Positions 9,957-18,950 of a stretch of DNA of 28,024 bases are shown here, in pieces. How positions within the stretch are numbered: the stretch's first letter is position 1; the number at the start of each line of letters is the position of its first letter. The notes beneath the pieces are model-generated. The model was not told the DNA's origin and made no database searches. It saw only the letters and a program-made list of their open reading frames with translations. A program made the translations under genes and the position numbers. This DNA comes from Chondrus crispus (Eukaryota > Rhodophyta > Florideophyceae > Gigartinales > Gigartinaceae): positions 232,199-260,222 of the forward strand of contig NW_005178881.1 of assembly GCF_000350225.1 (NCBI RefSeq), in the 5' to 3' direction.

Positions 9957-11316
9957 GGGCTTGTCGAGGGGATGACTCAGGGCTTTTTGCGGTGTGATTT
10001 ACCGTACCTCCCTGTGCACTAATTAACATTGACGTGATCAGGCTAACTCCTTCAATGTCCCGTTCCCAGCCTCTTTAAGGCGGAAAAAGTCCATGTAAGT
10101 GCTTGTCAACGATTGTTGAGTAAAATTGGGCGAAACTTTTGGGTGTGTTCATTTAGAAACTGCGACTGAGCTATATGTATGTCATGTTGCACTACGGGCG
10201 AAGAGACTCCCACACATTCGTCACGAAAAAGGGTGCAGCTAGCGATTTGTATTCACTACTCCTTTGTAGGCAGTGTTAGAGGTCTTGACTGTCGTTTGAG
10301 CACATAGACAAAGACGGTAGCAGCATTGATGAAGCAATTCTGCAATTAAAAACGAACTCAAGTCGACGGCAGCAACGGTTCAATATACAAGTCAAATATT
10401 AGCAAAAGATACAGATAGTCAGCAAGATGAAGCGTGTACGGTATGTCGTTGTGAGAGTCATGCTGATGTTTTACTTGTGTGGTGAAAGTGACGGCGGCAA
10501 CAAAAGGGGTGATCGGTTGCTATAAGTTGCTAATGCCATGTCCAGCGCTGCGAAGTGACACAGGGACGTAGTTTGGATCACGTTTGCACTGTGTACTGTA
10601 GAATAATAAGTGCTAGTGGAAAGCAGCCAGCTCACGGCACTGCTCAAAACAGACTTTCTGTTTCACATGACTTCCATTCAATCGGAGTGGAAGCTATGTG
10701 AAAAAAAAAAAAAACCCCTCTACACGCTGGCGACCGTGCTCCATGGGAGGCATGGTTTTTGATTATGTCTCTTCCTCTTTCCTACTAGGAGGGGAAGCAT
10801 GAGTGGTATGGTGGAATGTGCATGGTTGCAGTGATTGAGAATCAACAAGATGATGATGATGGTGGTGACGTGAAGGCGTGGCCAACGCCGGCTCTTCGGT
10901 TTAGATCCGCGTTTCTCCAGCTCTCGACACATACAGTATGTACTGTACGCTGCGCGGCAGGACCACAGCGCGATCGTGTCGCAGTAGCCGCACTGTAATC
11001 AGCTCTATCATTTACAGTAACCAAGAATAACAAGTTGAGCTTCTTCGCAATTTCTCTGTTCAGATTTACGGTAGATTGCAGGCAAGGTCAAAAAAAGTCC
11101 TGGGCCAAGCCCCCTATCGTCTCTTATTCAAGTCCCCCGCGTCTCTCAAAGCTTCGTAGTTTGAGATCCTCCCTCAGACTAATCTACTTCAGATCTTGCT
11201 CTGGGACCTTCGACACGCACTTGGATCAAACTAAGGAGTGCAGCAAGTCTGAAATACAGTTGCACAAAGCCTTGTCTTTACCCCGGTCTCAACACCTTCG
11301 GTCAAGGATATCAGCC
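9957..11316. other. Intergenic stretch, no supported gene
   Basis: No gene recognised. Contains a 14-A run (about 10702-10715) and a TACAGTATGTACTGTAC cluster (about 10932-10948). The frame of the downstream enoyl-CoA hydratase is open upstream to 11035 but has no ATG there, so 11035-11316 is best read as 5' leader. Confidence 0.5.
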
Positions 11317-12183
11317 ATGCTTCGTCGGTTTGTCGCTTCAAAAGGTCCGGTTCGTATATGGCGAACGCTCTGTGAGTCGGCACCATCTGCAATTCCAGTA
11401 TCATCACGTGAATTTGATCACATCCTTACATCTAGTGAGGACAAAGTCGGAGTCGTCGAGATCCATCGCCCCAAACATTTCAACCTGCTCAATCAAGGCG
11501 CCTGGTCTGAAATCACAGAGGCTGTTGAAGGATTTGACGAAGATTCTTCTGTAAAAGTGATCATCTTGACAGGAAGCAAGCGTGTGTTCTGCGCAGGAAA
11601 CGATATTGAGGAGATGGCGTCAAGAAGTTACTATTCGTCGCGATATAAGTATGACGAGGGCCACTGCGTTGACAGAATCGCTGCGACAAAGAAACCTTTG
11701 ATTGCAGCCGTTTCTGGTTTTGCTTTAGGTGGTGGGTGTGAGCTCGCTATGGCCGCGGATATCGTTATTGCTGCAGAAGACGCGACGTTTGGGCAACCAG
11801 AAGTACAGATTGGGACTATCCCGAGTTCTGGCGGGACGCAAAGGCTCGTACGAGCAGTGGGGAAAGCGAAAGCGATGGAGATGATCTTGACGGGTCGTCA
11901 AATGAGTGCGGAAGAAGCAGAGGGTTCAGGGTTAGTATCGCGAGTAGCCCGGAAAGGCGAAGCTTTGAAAGAGGCTAAAAGTGTGGCGGCTGTCATCGCT
12001 GGACATTCAAGACCTATTCTTCAAGCGGCGAAGGAGTGTGTGAATATCGCGTTTGACTCAACCCTCTCGCAGGGTTTGATTTTTGAGCGACGTGCATTTC
12101 AATCGACGTACGCTCTGGATGATCAAAAGGAAGGCATGAAGGCCTTCATTGATAAGCGTAAGCCGAGCTACAACAATAGATGA
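11317..12183 (+). CDS. ECHS1: Enoyl-CoA hydratase, mitochondrial (ECHS1-like)
   Basis: Encodes 288 aa, close to the usual length of mitochondrial short-chain enoyl-CoA hydratase, which adds water to trans-2-enoyl-CoA in fatty-acid beta-oxidation and branched amino-acid breakdown. The crotonase fold is plain: RPKHFNLLNQ (51-60), oxyanion-hole segment FCAGNDI (91-97), ALGGGCELAMAADIVIA (136-152) and FGQPEVQIGTIPSSGGTQRL (158-177). Both catalytic glutamates are present (E142 in GGCEL, E162 in GQPE). The first in-frame ATG, 11317, is chosen; it gives an Arg-rich leader lacking acidic residues (MLRRFVASKGPVRIWRTL), typical of mitochondrial import. The frame is uninterrupted, so the gene has no intron in its coding part. 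It opens a compact island with NDUFB2 and the CpeT-like gene. Related crotonases share the fold, but the closely ECHS1-like active-site block favours this call. Confidence 0.9.
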   Translation: MLRRFVASKGPVRIWRTLCESAPSAIPVSSREFDHILTSSEDKVGVVEIHRPKHFNLLNQGAWSEITEAVEGFDEDSSVKVIILTGSKRVFCAGNDIEEMASRSYYSSRYKYDEGHCVDRIAATKKPLIAAVSGFALGGGCELAMAADIVIAAEDATFGQPEVQIGTIPSSGGTQRLVRAVGKAKAMEMILTGRQMSAEEAEGSGLVSRVARKGEALKEAKSVAAVIAGHSRPILQAAKECVNIAFDSTLSQGLIFERRAFQSTYALDDQKEGMKAFIDKRKPSYNNR

Positions 12184-12372
12184 TTGCAATCATTGGAATC
12201 GCCCGTTCCAGCGTGAAATTGTACCATAATGGCCGTTGTAAAGGAAACCAGCTCATCACTAGAAGGGCTGTGCGTCGCTTTTGTCTTGTAGCGGTGACAA
12301 CTTTGTCGTGCACATGCAATATTGGTGTTCACTCATTTCTACCATTTGCTGTGTTGGGGAGGCATCGTTTTG

Positions 12373-12573
12373 ATGACAGGCGGTCGGAATGCTGGAACAC
12401 GTCGAGACCAGGTAATGAATAGATTGAAAGGTTGGAAAGAACCAGCGCGGCAGAAGTTCGGGACCGGAGACGTCATTTCATTCAAAGCAGTACCCAAGGG
12501 TATCAAAGAGAGTGCAAGAGAAACGAAGGGATATAAAGCGCTCCAAAAATTGAACATTTTAAATTTTTACTGA
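12373..12573 (+). CDS. Small basic ORF, unrecognised (66 aa)
   Basis: ATG 12373 to TGA 12571-12573. The product is strongly basic (VMNRLKGWKEPARQKFGTGD, then VPKGIKESARETKGYKALQK) and ends LNILNFY. It has no membrane segment and no recognised domain. It is read as a gene because its composition is protein-like, it lies in the gap between two real genes on the same strand (190 bp after the hydratase, 163 bp before NDUFB2), and no other feature explains the gap. An ACAG acceptor-like site overlaps the start (12376-12379), so this could instead be the last exon of a gene with an unseen first exon. No function can be assigned. Confidence 0.4.
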   Translation: MTGGRNAGTRRDQVMNRLKGWKEPARQKFGTGDVISFKAVPKGIKESARETKGYKALQKLNILNFY

Positions 12574-12735
12574 AAATTATCTGCACACACAATCCGCCAC
12601 AACGTTCTCACTGCACGAAAATACAGACAGTAGCACATGTGGCACCTCCCGTTTCCCGCTCAAGTCCTCGCCAACCCCAGTTAGTCTCCTTGTCGTTCTC
12701 CTCGCTTTCCAACCGAGTGCTTGCGTCTAATTGCC

Positions 12736-13153
12736 ATGGGAGGACCACCGGAGAAATATCCTCAGCCTGGAAAGCCTTACGGAGGGTTTAAGCCAGTGCC
12801 CCCCGCCGCCTGGCAATCCCGCGTCGGATACGTGATGGGAGTGTCAATGTGGCTTTGGATTTTCTACCGCGGGAAGAAGGATCTCCCCCACTTGCTGGTA
12901 AGTTGAGCCAGCGTCAAAGCAAAGTTTCTTGAAGCGATCATCACGTTTTGCATCAAGGAACGATCTGCGCGTGCGAGACCGTGTGGATTGGGTCCTCATT
13001 GAAGCGATGTATTGCCGTGTTGACCGTCATGACGAGCTCACCATTTGCGGAACACTTATGCGACGTGTGCGAACATAAAAGGGATGGAAACACCCGTGGG
13101 ACCATCACGGAGGCCACGGCGGCGATGGTCACGAAGCAGCGGAGAAGCACTGA
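12736..13153 (+). CDS. NDUFB2: Mitochondrial complex I subunit NDUFB2-like (two exons)
   Basis: Exon 1 is 12736-12897, the intron 12898-13081 (184 nt, GTAAGT donor, AAAAG acceptor, phase 0) and exon 2 13082-13153, giving 77 aa. The order matches the plant-type NDUFB2 (AGGG) accessory subunit of respiratory complex I: a short Gly/Pro N-terminus, one membrane helix (about 30-45, GYVMGVSMWLWIFYRG), then LLGWKHPWDHH and a His/Gly-rich tail ending EAAEKH. The conserved GW(K/R)HPWD motif is created exactly at the splice join, which strongly supports the intron. Unspliced translation stops three codons into the intron. The protein acts in the membrane arm of NADH:ubiquinone oxidoreductase. It lies between the small basic ORF and the convergent CpeT-like gene. 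Confidence 0.85.
12898..13081 (+). other. Spliceosomal intron of NDUFB2-like gene
   Basis: 184 nt from GTAAGT to AAAAG, phase 0. Splicing restores a continuous GWKHPWDHH motif and a sensible C-terminus, so the boundaries are well determined. Confidence 0.85.
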
Positions 13154-13518
13154 TAGCCAAGAATGCATGGATCTTGCACAGTTGGAGCTTTTCTTGACTA
13201 GCAAGTTTGTTCAGGTCCTTGTTTTAAGATGAGGCAAAAGTGGCCCGGATGTCGTCAGTTGCGTCATTTAGGCATGCAGGTCAGGAAAAATTGCCTTTAT
13301 TGAGAAGCGCTTCTAGCATTTGTAATTTTTGGTGCCACCTGGATGCAGTACGAGGCATAAGTATTGTAACTCGCATCTGACAAGGAAAGCGTCTGATGCG
13401 ACGACAAGAGATGCCCACCTCTACAAAACGTAAACTGTACAATGGCGAGCAATCACCATAGCGGTCCAAACGCAGCGCGAAAAAACCCCCATACGATCGA
13501 TATGAGGCGAAAGGGACG

Positions 13519-14265
13519 TTATGGCGGTGACGAAGCGACTGAAGCAGGCTCTTCTGGCACAAGGTAATCTAAGTTTGCGAGTGGCGAGAAGACAAACGGT
13601 CCGGCAGCAGTCCCCCACACTCTCTCGTCAGTCTCCGGATCGAGCCCTAGATCCCACGCGACGTACTGAGCCTCAGTGAGCATAATTTTGGAGTCTAAAT
13701 AAGTTTCCTTCTCCTTGCCGCCACGACAAATCCTGCATCCCTTACCCGGCCTCGAATAGGCTGCATACGCGTTCTTCGCTGGGCTCCATTCGTAGACGGT
13801 ATTACAAGCCTCCGGCATTTGCAGGAGTTGGTCCGCCGTAAGCGGCTCTAGCAGCTCTGGTTCGTGCGCGGCCATCCAGAACTCCTCCGGGTCCTTGAGC
13901 TTGTACGAGACGAGCTCAAGATGCCCCGCGCCGTTGTGCACCACCTGGACGACCGAGGACTTGTACGGGGCGCCAAGGTTGAAGTCGTAGGCAGACTCAC
14001 AGTACAGAGTGTAGCTGTCGAGCAATGACCAGGGCAGCGGGCGGAAGCACACGCGGATGTGGGCCCAGAAGACAGGGTTCTCGTAGGACTGAGGCTTGTT
14101 GTCCCAATCGGCCGCCAGCCAGCGCGCCAGGCGGCGTGCGTTGGCTCCAGTGGCTATTGTGCCAGCCGCGGGTGAGGCGGTCGCGGTGCAGCGCCAACGC
14201 GTAGATGCTGGACGCGTGGGGGTTGGGAGGAGGACAGGGGCGGGTAGGAAGGCGCAAGTCCTCAT
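13519..14265 (-). CDS. CpeT/CpcT-family phycobiliprotein chromophore lyase, plastid-targeted
   Basis: From ATG 14265 the protein has 248 aa. Residues 1 to about 40 are Ala/Pro/Thr/Arg-rich without acidic residues, as in a plastid transit peptide. From residue 44 it follows the CpeT/CpcT family: RRLARWLAADWDN, YENPVFWAHIRVCFRPLPW, the ESAYDFNLGAPYKSSVVQVV strand region, LELVSYKLKDPEEFW, the GCRICR segment, and the C-terminal DPETDERVWGTAAGPFVF. Family members attach bilin chromophores to cysteines of phycobiliprotein beta subunits; the substrate here (phycoerythrin or phycocyanin) cannot be told from sequence. An in-frame ATG at 14325 would add 20 residues; 14265 gives the better leader. The gene is intronless. 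The large Harbinger element ends about 160 bp upstream of this start. A nuclear lyase of this kind is the best evidence for a red alga. Confidence 0.88.
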   Translation of the reverse strand: MRTCAFLPAPVLLPTPTRPASTRWRCTATASPAAGTIATGANARRLARWLAADWDNKPQSYENPVFWAHIRVCFRPLPWSLLDSYTLYCESAYDFNLGAPYKSSVVQVVHNGAGHLELVSYKLKDPEEFWMAAHEPELLEPLTADQLLQMPEACNTVYEWSPAKNAYAAYSRPGKGCRICRGGKEKETYLDSKIMLTEAQYVAWDLGLDPETDERVWGTAAGPFVFSPLANLDYLVPEEPASVASSPP

Positions 14266-14421
14266 TTGCGTTGGTTTACGTTGGAAAGGCGAACGTGGAT
14301 GTTGGACGGGTTGTTGCGACTGCAAGGGTTGGCCGACGAGAAGATGCAGATCAAGTCAGGAAAGGCACGAGCAGAGGAACACGTCCCGTGCTCCTGGTCT
14401 GGCTATGATAGCGGAAGCTCA

Positions 14422-14452
14422 GGGTGTGTCTTAACAAGCGCGTGCTTGCCCG
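14422..14452 (+). repeat. Left terminal inverted repeat of large Harbinger element
   Basis: Begins GGGTGTGTCTTAACAAGCGC. The stretch after TTAAC matches the right end of this element rather than the ends of the small element, which supports pairing with 21019-21049. Confidence 0.85.
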
Positions 14453-14769
14453 AAAAAAAACACTTGCTTTACTTTGATTGGTTCTGGTAGTTTCATATTT
14501 AATAAATTCGAAGAAGCTACCTCTTACTGATGACATTAGTGTAACTTACGCCTTTGGGACAGTTGTCGAGGTCATATTGGCTCGTTTGACTGACTGTACA
14601 CTTACGAATTGGCGGACTATTTTGTTTACCCTCCAGATGTCCAAACTTTGGTCCTCCAAGCACGACGTGGGATCACAGGGAAGCACAACTGTTCCTATCG
14701 CCACAACATTTGCCATCCCGAAGTCCTTTTCCTGTGCAATCTGCTCCGAGCTCCTCCGTTTGCGCAGCC

Positions 14770-16414
14770 ATGGTCGCTGCCGACCGATATTCTCCGCGCC
14801 GCTCCCCGCACATTGCAAGGATAACAACAGGGATATCCAAGAAGGCCCCCATGAATTCCTCACTAGCCCCAACCTCAAACCCGCGCATCTCCCAGTTACC
14901 GTGCTCCCCTCGAACTTGTGAGGGCGTATCGGAGGCCCGGCTTCTGCTGTCTTTTTCCGAGCCAGAGACTGATCCCTCGAATCTTTAGGGTGAAGGGACT
15001 CCACCATCGAACCCGAACTCGTCTGGACAAGATGGCACGACGGATAAATATGACGCAAACTATGCTTTGAAGGATCACAATGCAGATGTTTCAGAGATAT
15101 CCAAAATCTATATATATCTCTGCCAAAGAAAGAAAGGGAAGTTGAGGGAGGTGTGCTCGTTTTGGAATTTAAAATTAGGAGGGAACAAGGCAGCGCTGAT
15201 ATTTCGTTGTTTATTGCTTTTGCAGTACCATGAAAAGAAAGGAACAAATTTAATGGCAAAGTTTGAGTCGAACCCAAAATGTGAAGATTGGAGGTCATTT
15301 TTTACACAGCTTTGCTGACGGTGGGAAGACTGGATAGAGGCACCAAGTTTTTCTTCCACAAAGGCGTATTTGCTCAAGATAGGGTACAAGTTCGACAAGA
15401 ACGACAAGCCCATTAATAGTGCAAATAGAAGGGATTCAGTCGTATGTGTAGAAGACCTAGAAGGCTGTGAATCAGAGCGTCCTAGGCCCAATTTTTCACT
15501 TTCGGAATACGCTCGGTTGGCTGTTTTAATGCGGGATGACGAGGAGGCACGAAGTATGCTTTTTAGGTTAGGCCAAGAGTTGAGAAGGGCAGAATTGGAC
15601 GGGGGTACGACGAGGGACAGCTTTTGGGGGAAGATTGAGGAACGGTTTAATGATGATTCGGTTTGTTTTCAATTTCTTCTACAGGACCACGTCGACGAAT
15701 CTGACCCCTCTGCCTCTCCACTATGCTATAGATGCGCCGATGTGTTGAAAGAACACTTTCGAGACTCGAAAGCGCTTTTCACGACAGCCCTGAGCAAGTG
15801 GTCCCGTTCTGGTCAAAACGACACGCAGCGCTTCGTTAACTTTTTGCCACGTAATGGCGAAAATCTATATGCTGCCTCAAAACGTACTCTTATCTTGTTT
15901 GTCGTTGCGAGAAATGGGGACGGCGCATCAAGACACTTATTTCGTGGAGATGACGTCCAAAACAATATTGGACGGGGGTTTCGAATGCGGCGTGAGGGGC
16001 GCAGATATGCAAAACTTTGACAAGGGGGGAAGGGAGAGTGAGGGGCGGGAAGATAGCATTTGGGCTCTAGCAGATAGTAGGAAGAAGACGAGGAGCAGCG
16101 TTGATATGATGGACATTATGGAAAAGCACGTTGCGTCGATTGGAAAGTTGGTGTCTTCGCTGTCTGGCCCGACAACCAGTGCAGCCAATAACTCAACCCC
16201 AGTTAATGCAGCGTCCGCTCGTATTGACTCATGGGAGGAGAATAGCTCAGTGTTTGCTATTGTCGAAGCATCACTTATGGCGTTGGAAAGAGCCAAAAAG
16301 TTGGCTGTTGGTGATGAGTCGAAAACACCCTTTGTCGAAGTGGCGAAGGAGCGCTACGAGAAAGCTCTCGAATCATATCGCGAAATGAGCACCCAGATGT
16401 TCTCAAATTTGTAA
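14770..16414 (+). pseudogene. Harbinger partner protein with SAP domain, broken
   Basis: Starts at ATG 14770 in a good context (GCCATGG) 350 bp inside the left end. A disordered Ser/Pro-rich N-terminus is followed at about residues 124-149 (15139-15216) by a SAP-like DNA-binding motif, KLREVCSFWNLKLGGNKAAL. Next comes a helical region (FSLSEYARLAVLMRDDEEAR, DSFWGKIEERFND, ALSKWSRSGQND) that recalls trihelix/Myb-type proteins found beside such transposases. A Ser-rich helical C-terminus ends at TAA 16412-16414. The reading frame is broken by TAG (14986-14988), TGA (15316-15318) and a frame change between about 15850 and 16000, where frames 15370-16020 and 15854-16414 overlap. In PIF/Harbinger elements a second protein helps the transposase enter the nucleus and bind DNA. 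That role here is inferred from position and the SAP motif. Confidence 0.5.
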
Positions 16415-16746
16415 GAGGAAGAGGATAGGACCTGCATGAATTGGAGCTACGAGCAAAAGTGTCACTCGCTGTGCCCGGGGTCTGGTCACTTGCACGGCAT
16501 GGGCTTGCATATCCGGACCTCGCACATGCGGGAAGTTGCATATGCGGCAGTAGCCCTGCCACACGTCTTCTGCGTAAATCCAGTGAGCCGTCCTTGACAG
16601 GAGCGCACATTTGTGCTCCATTTTCATGGCAACCTAGTTCTGGTTGAATCTTAACATCACTGCCGTGAGAGGTGCCGGCTCAACCGATAAGAAACTAGTG
16701 TTCGACGTCGAATGTTTCCCAGGGCTGTGCATCAGCAAAACTGCCT
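16415..16746. other. Junction between partner gene and GC-rich host-like segment
   Basis: No gene and no terminal repeat was found here. If the host-like genes were captured, the left capture boundary should lie in or near this stretch. Confidence 0.4.
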
Positions 16747-16761
16747 TCATGACAACGCATG

Positions 16762-16853
16762 TGGCGGCAGGTGCAGGCGTCGGCAGGTGCGGGCGGGGGC
16801 AGGTGCGGACGGCGGCAGGTGCGGGCGGCGGTAGGTGCGGGCGTCGGCGACCT
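16762..16853. repeat. Minisatellite, 16-bp period, five copies
   Basis: The core AGGTGC(G/A)G recurs exactly every 16 bp at 16769, 16785, 16801, 16817 and 16833. The consensus is close to GGCAGGTGCGGGCGGC. It overlaps the last codons of the minus-strand UvrC-like frame and turns them into a Pro/Arg/His-rich tail, so it sits precisely where the protein stops resembling UvrC. Confidence 0.9.
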
Positions 16854-17647
16854 TGCCCGCAACAACCGAATGGGCAATACTGAAGACATCACGCGAAACA
16901 AACGGGTCCATTGCGACAATACTCGCGGCCTCCTCCGCCTCGCGGACAAGCTGGCGTCCGCCGGGCTGTGCGACGTCATCCCCTAGACCGTGGGCGTAAA
17001 ACACGCGCTCGATAGTAGCAATGCGATCGCGACACTCGGCCGCTCGTTCATACTGCATAGCAAGGGACAAGGCGTTCATCTCCTCGCGCATCTCCTCGAC
17101 AACTTCCTCGACCCTGCCCCGGAGCAACTTATCGACCTTGGCAATCGTCTTGCCGTAATTTTCGGGCGGGATGAGCTCCTGACATACGCCCGGGCACTTG
17201 CCGAGGTCGTAGTTGATGCACGGCCTGTTCGCAAACAATCTCCGCGGGCGCTGTCTGAGCGGAAACACCGAGTGAATACAGGCCAGGACCTGTCCCAACC
17301 TGTGCTCATTCGCAAACGGCCCGTACAGGGCGTCCTCCTCCCTCTTCTTCCTACGGGTCCTCGTGACGACGATCCTGGGGTAGGTGTCGGAAAACGTGAT
17401 GAGGGCGTACGGATGGCGACGGTCGTCCTTGAGCAAGACGTTGTACTTTGGGCGATGCTCTGTGACGAGGGCGGCCTCGAGCGCGAGGGCGGCGGCCTCC
17501 GAGCCGGTGACAATGAAGTCGAGGGCGTCGGCGACCATGGCGGCGAGGCGCGGCGCGAGCGCGGCGGCCGGGCGGACGGCGGAGACGGCGGCCGGGTGGT
17601 GCGCGACGTACTGGCGCAGGCGCCCGCGCCCCCCGCGCGCCTCCCCC

Positions 17648-17742
17648 NNNNNNNNNNNNNNNNNNNNNNNNNNNNNNNNNNNNNNNNNNNNNNNNNNNNN
17701 NNNNNNNNNNNNNNNNNNNNNNNNNNNNNNNNNNNNNNNNNN
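17648..17742. other. Assembly gap (95 Ns)
   Basis: A run of undetermined bases inside the UvrC-like gene, flanked by very GC-rich sequence. The frame is open on both sides, so the join may be right, but the true gap length is unknown. Contiguity of the large Harbinger element depends on this join. Confidence 1.
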
Positions 17743-18194
17743 GGCGCGCGGCGGAGACATGGGCGGGCGAGAGGTGCGTGCAGATGAGGCGGGGCCGGCA
17801 GCAGAAGGGCCGGTGGGAGGGGGGAGCGGTGGACGCAAGGGGGCGGTGAAGGCTGTTGTCAACAACATTGGTGTGGAAGAGATGGGGGGGAGGGGGGGAG
17901 GTACGGCCGTGATGACGCAGATGGTGTGGAAAGCTGACATGTAATGTTTGGGACGGTGAATTGTGCACTTCGGTGGCTCGAGAGTAGTCGAGAATTTAAT
18001 ACGAACCGCCTTTCCATCATAGCTGACGATTCGTCTCCCCTCTTTACTTTGCCGTCGACGACGCCCTCCTCCCATAAAAATGTACGACCAACGCGAAAGA
18101 GAGCCCTCTCACCCACCCCACCCCCCTCCCTCTATCACAAAAATAAGCCACCACCACGATCCCGCCGATCCCGAGCACCCGCCTTTCCCACCCG

Positions 18195-18893
18195 CTACGT
18201 CAAATTCGGCACGGCGGCCGCTGAGTTGGAGTACGCCATGCCGCCCATCTCTGGCATGACATCGACGCCGTGCATCTTTCCTCCAAAGCTGTCGTCCTCC
18301 TCGAACATGTCGTCTTCGGCGCTGCGCGCGAAGCTGGCAACGCTGGAGACGTCCTCTGAGTAGGCGGTGTACTCGCTCCTGCTGAGAAAGTCGCTCGCCG
18401 ACAGGCTGGATGCTGCGCGTCGCGAGCGGCCAGACGCGAACGACGCCGGGCCGCGCCCTGGCAGGTCATCCCTGTCCGTGCGGCGGAGCAGCGCGGCCTC
18501 TGCAGCGCGCGCGACGCTCTCGTACGGGCTGTGTACGTCGCCCGGGACGTGCGGGTCCTCATCGTCCAGACGGGCGCCCTCGAGGCTGGCGGGGTAGTCC
18601 TCGTCCGAGTCTGCGTGTTCCGCGTCCGGCGACGGGGTAGTGGGCGGCCGCGGCACGGGTCCGTCCAGCGGTGGCTCGTGCGGTGGGTATGAAGGCGGCG
18701 GCGGGGCTGGGGCGGACGCGAGCACTGCAAACTCACGCGGCGGGGCGGCTAGAAGGCCGTTCGCGCGGGGAGGGAGGTGGGCTGCGGCGGCAGGGAGGTG
18801 ATGGATGCCGTTGGGCACGGACACGCTCGGGCCGATGTCGCGAAAGAGCATGGAGGACGGGTCGCCCTCCGCCGCGTCGTTGTCGAGGTCCAT
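18195..18893 (-). CDS. Hypothetical disordered acidic/proline-rich protein (232 aa)
   Basis: Starts at ATG 18893 (MDLDNDAAEGDPSSMLFRDI), chosen over an upstream in-frame ATG at 18941 because it gives a normal acidic start and leaves a gap to the divergent gene. The chain has a Pro/Ala-rich middle (APAPPPPSYPPHEPPLDGPV), an Asp/Glu-rich section, an Arg/Ser stretch (ASGRSRRAASSLSASDFLSR), and a Ser/acidic C-terminus (SAEDDMFEEDDSFGG). It looks intrinsically disordered, with many possible phosphorylation sites. No domain, signal or membrane segment is visible. High GC keeps several frames open here, so coding status is moderate. The start codon lies 57 bp from the ATG of a divergent plus-strand gene, suggesting a shared promoter. 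No function is assigned. Confidence 0.45.
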   Translation of the reverse strand: MDLDNDAAEGDPSSMLFRDIGPSVSVPNGIHHLPAAAAHLPPRANGLLAAPPREFAVLASAPAPPPPSYPPHEPPLDGPVPRPPTTPSPDAEHADSDEDYPASLEGARLDDEDPHVPGDVHSPYESVARAAEAALLRRTDRDDLPGRGPASFASGRSRRAASSLSASDFLSRSEYTAYSEDVSSVASFARSAEDDMFEEDDSFGGKMHGVDVMPEMGGMAYSNSAAAVPNLT

Positions 18894-18950
18894 GCTCAGA
18901 GCTTCGAGGATACACAGTCCCAGCAGTTGTGTTGCTAGCAAGTATGCGAG

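Larger units (their letters stand above)
16747..17940 (-). pseudogene. UvrC-like GIY-YIG nuclease gene, truncated and interrupted by an N gap
   Basis: From ATG 17940 the frame has an Ala/Pro/Thr/Ser-rich leader without acidic residues (organelle-type), then 95 Ns where the GIY and YIG motifs should be. It resumes with RLRQYVAHH, the GIY-YIG second half ALEAALVTEHRPKYNVLLKD containing the conserved catalytic Glu, YGPFANEHRLGQVL, the UvrC cysteine cluster RPCINYDLGKCPGVC and a UVR helical pair ending CRDRIATIERV. UvrC makes the 3' incision in nucleotide excision repair. After DVFSIAHSVVAGKV, where the RNase H-like second nuclease domain would begin, the frame runs into the 16-bp minisatellite and stops. 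The second nuclease and helix-hairpin-helix domains are missing. It is a truncated copy or a Cho-like short protein; the repeat at the break favours truncation. It lies between the two Harbinger genes. Confidence 0.7.

Noticed and set aside
14546..15298. 250-codon minus-strand frame in the partner-gene region
   Set aside because: Antisense shadow; the plus strand has the SAP motif and continuous protein-like sequence.
15316..15318. TGA read as a sense codon (alternative genetic code)
   Set aside because: The enoyl-CoA hydratase and NDUFB2 genes terminate at TGA, and TGA occurs in frame only in decayed transposon or unknown sequences.
16640..16680. GAATCTTAAC as an internal Harbinger end
   Set aside because: Resembles only part of GTGTCTTAAC, lacks GGGTGTG and TTGCCCG, and is in the wrong orientation to close a left half-element.
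16990..17787. 265-codon open frame antisense to the UvrC-like gene
   Set aside because: Produced by high GC content; the opposite strand carries clear UvrC motifs.
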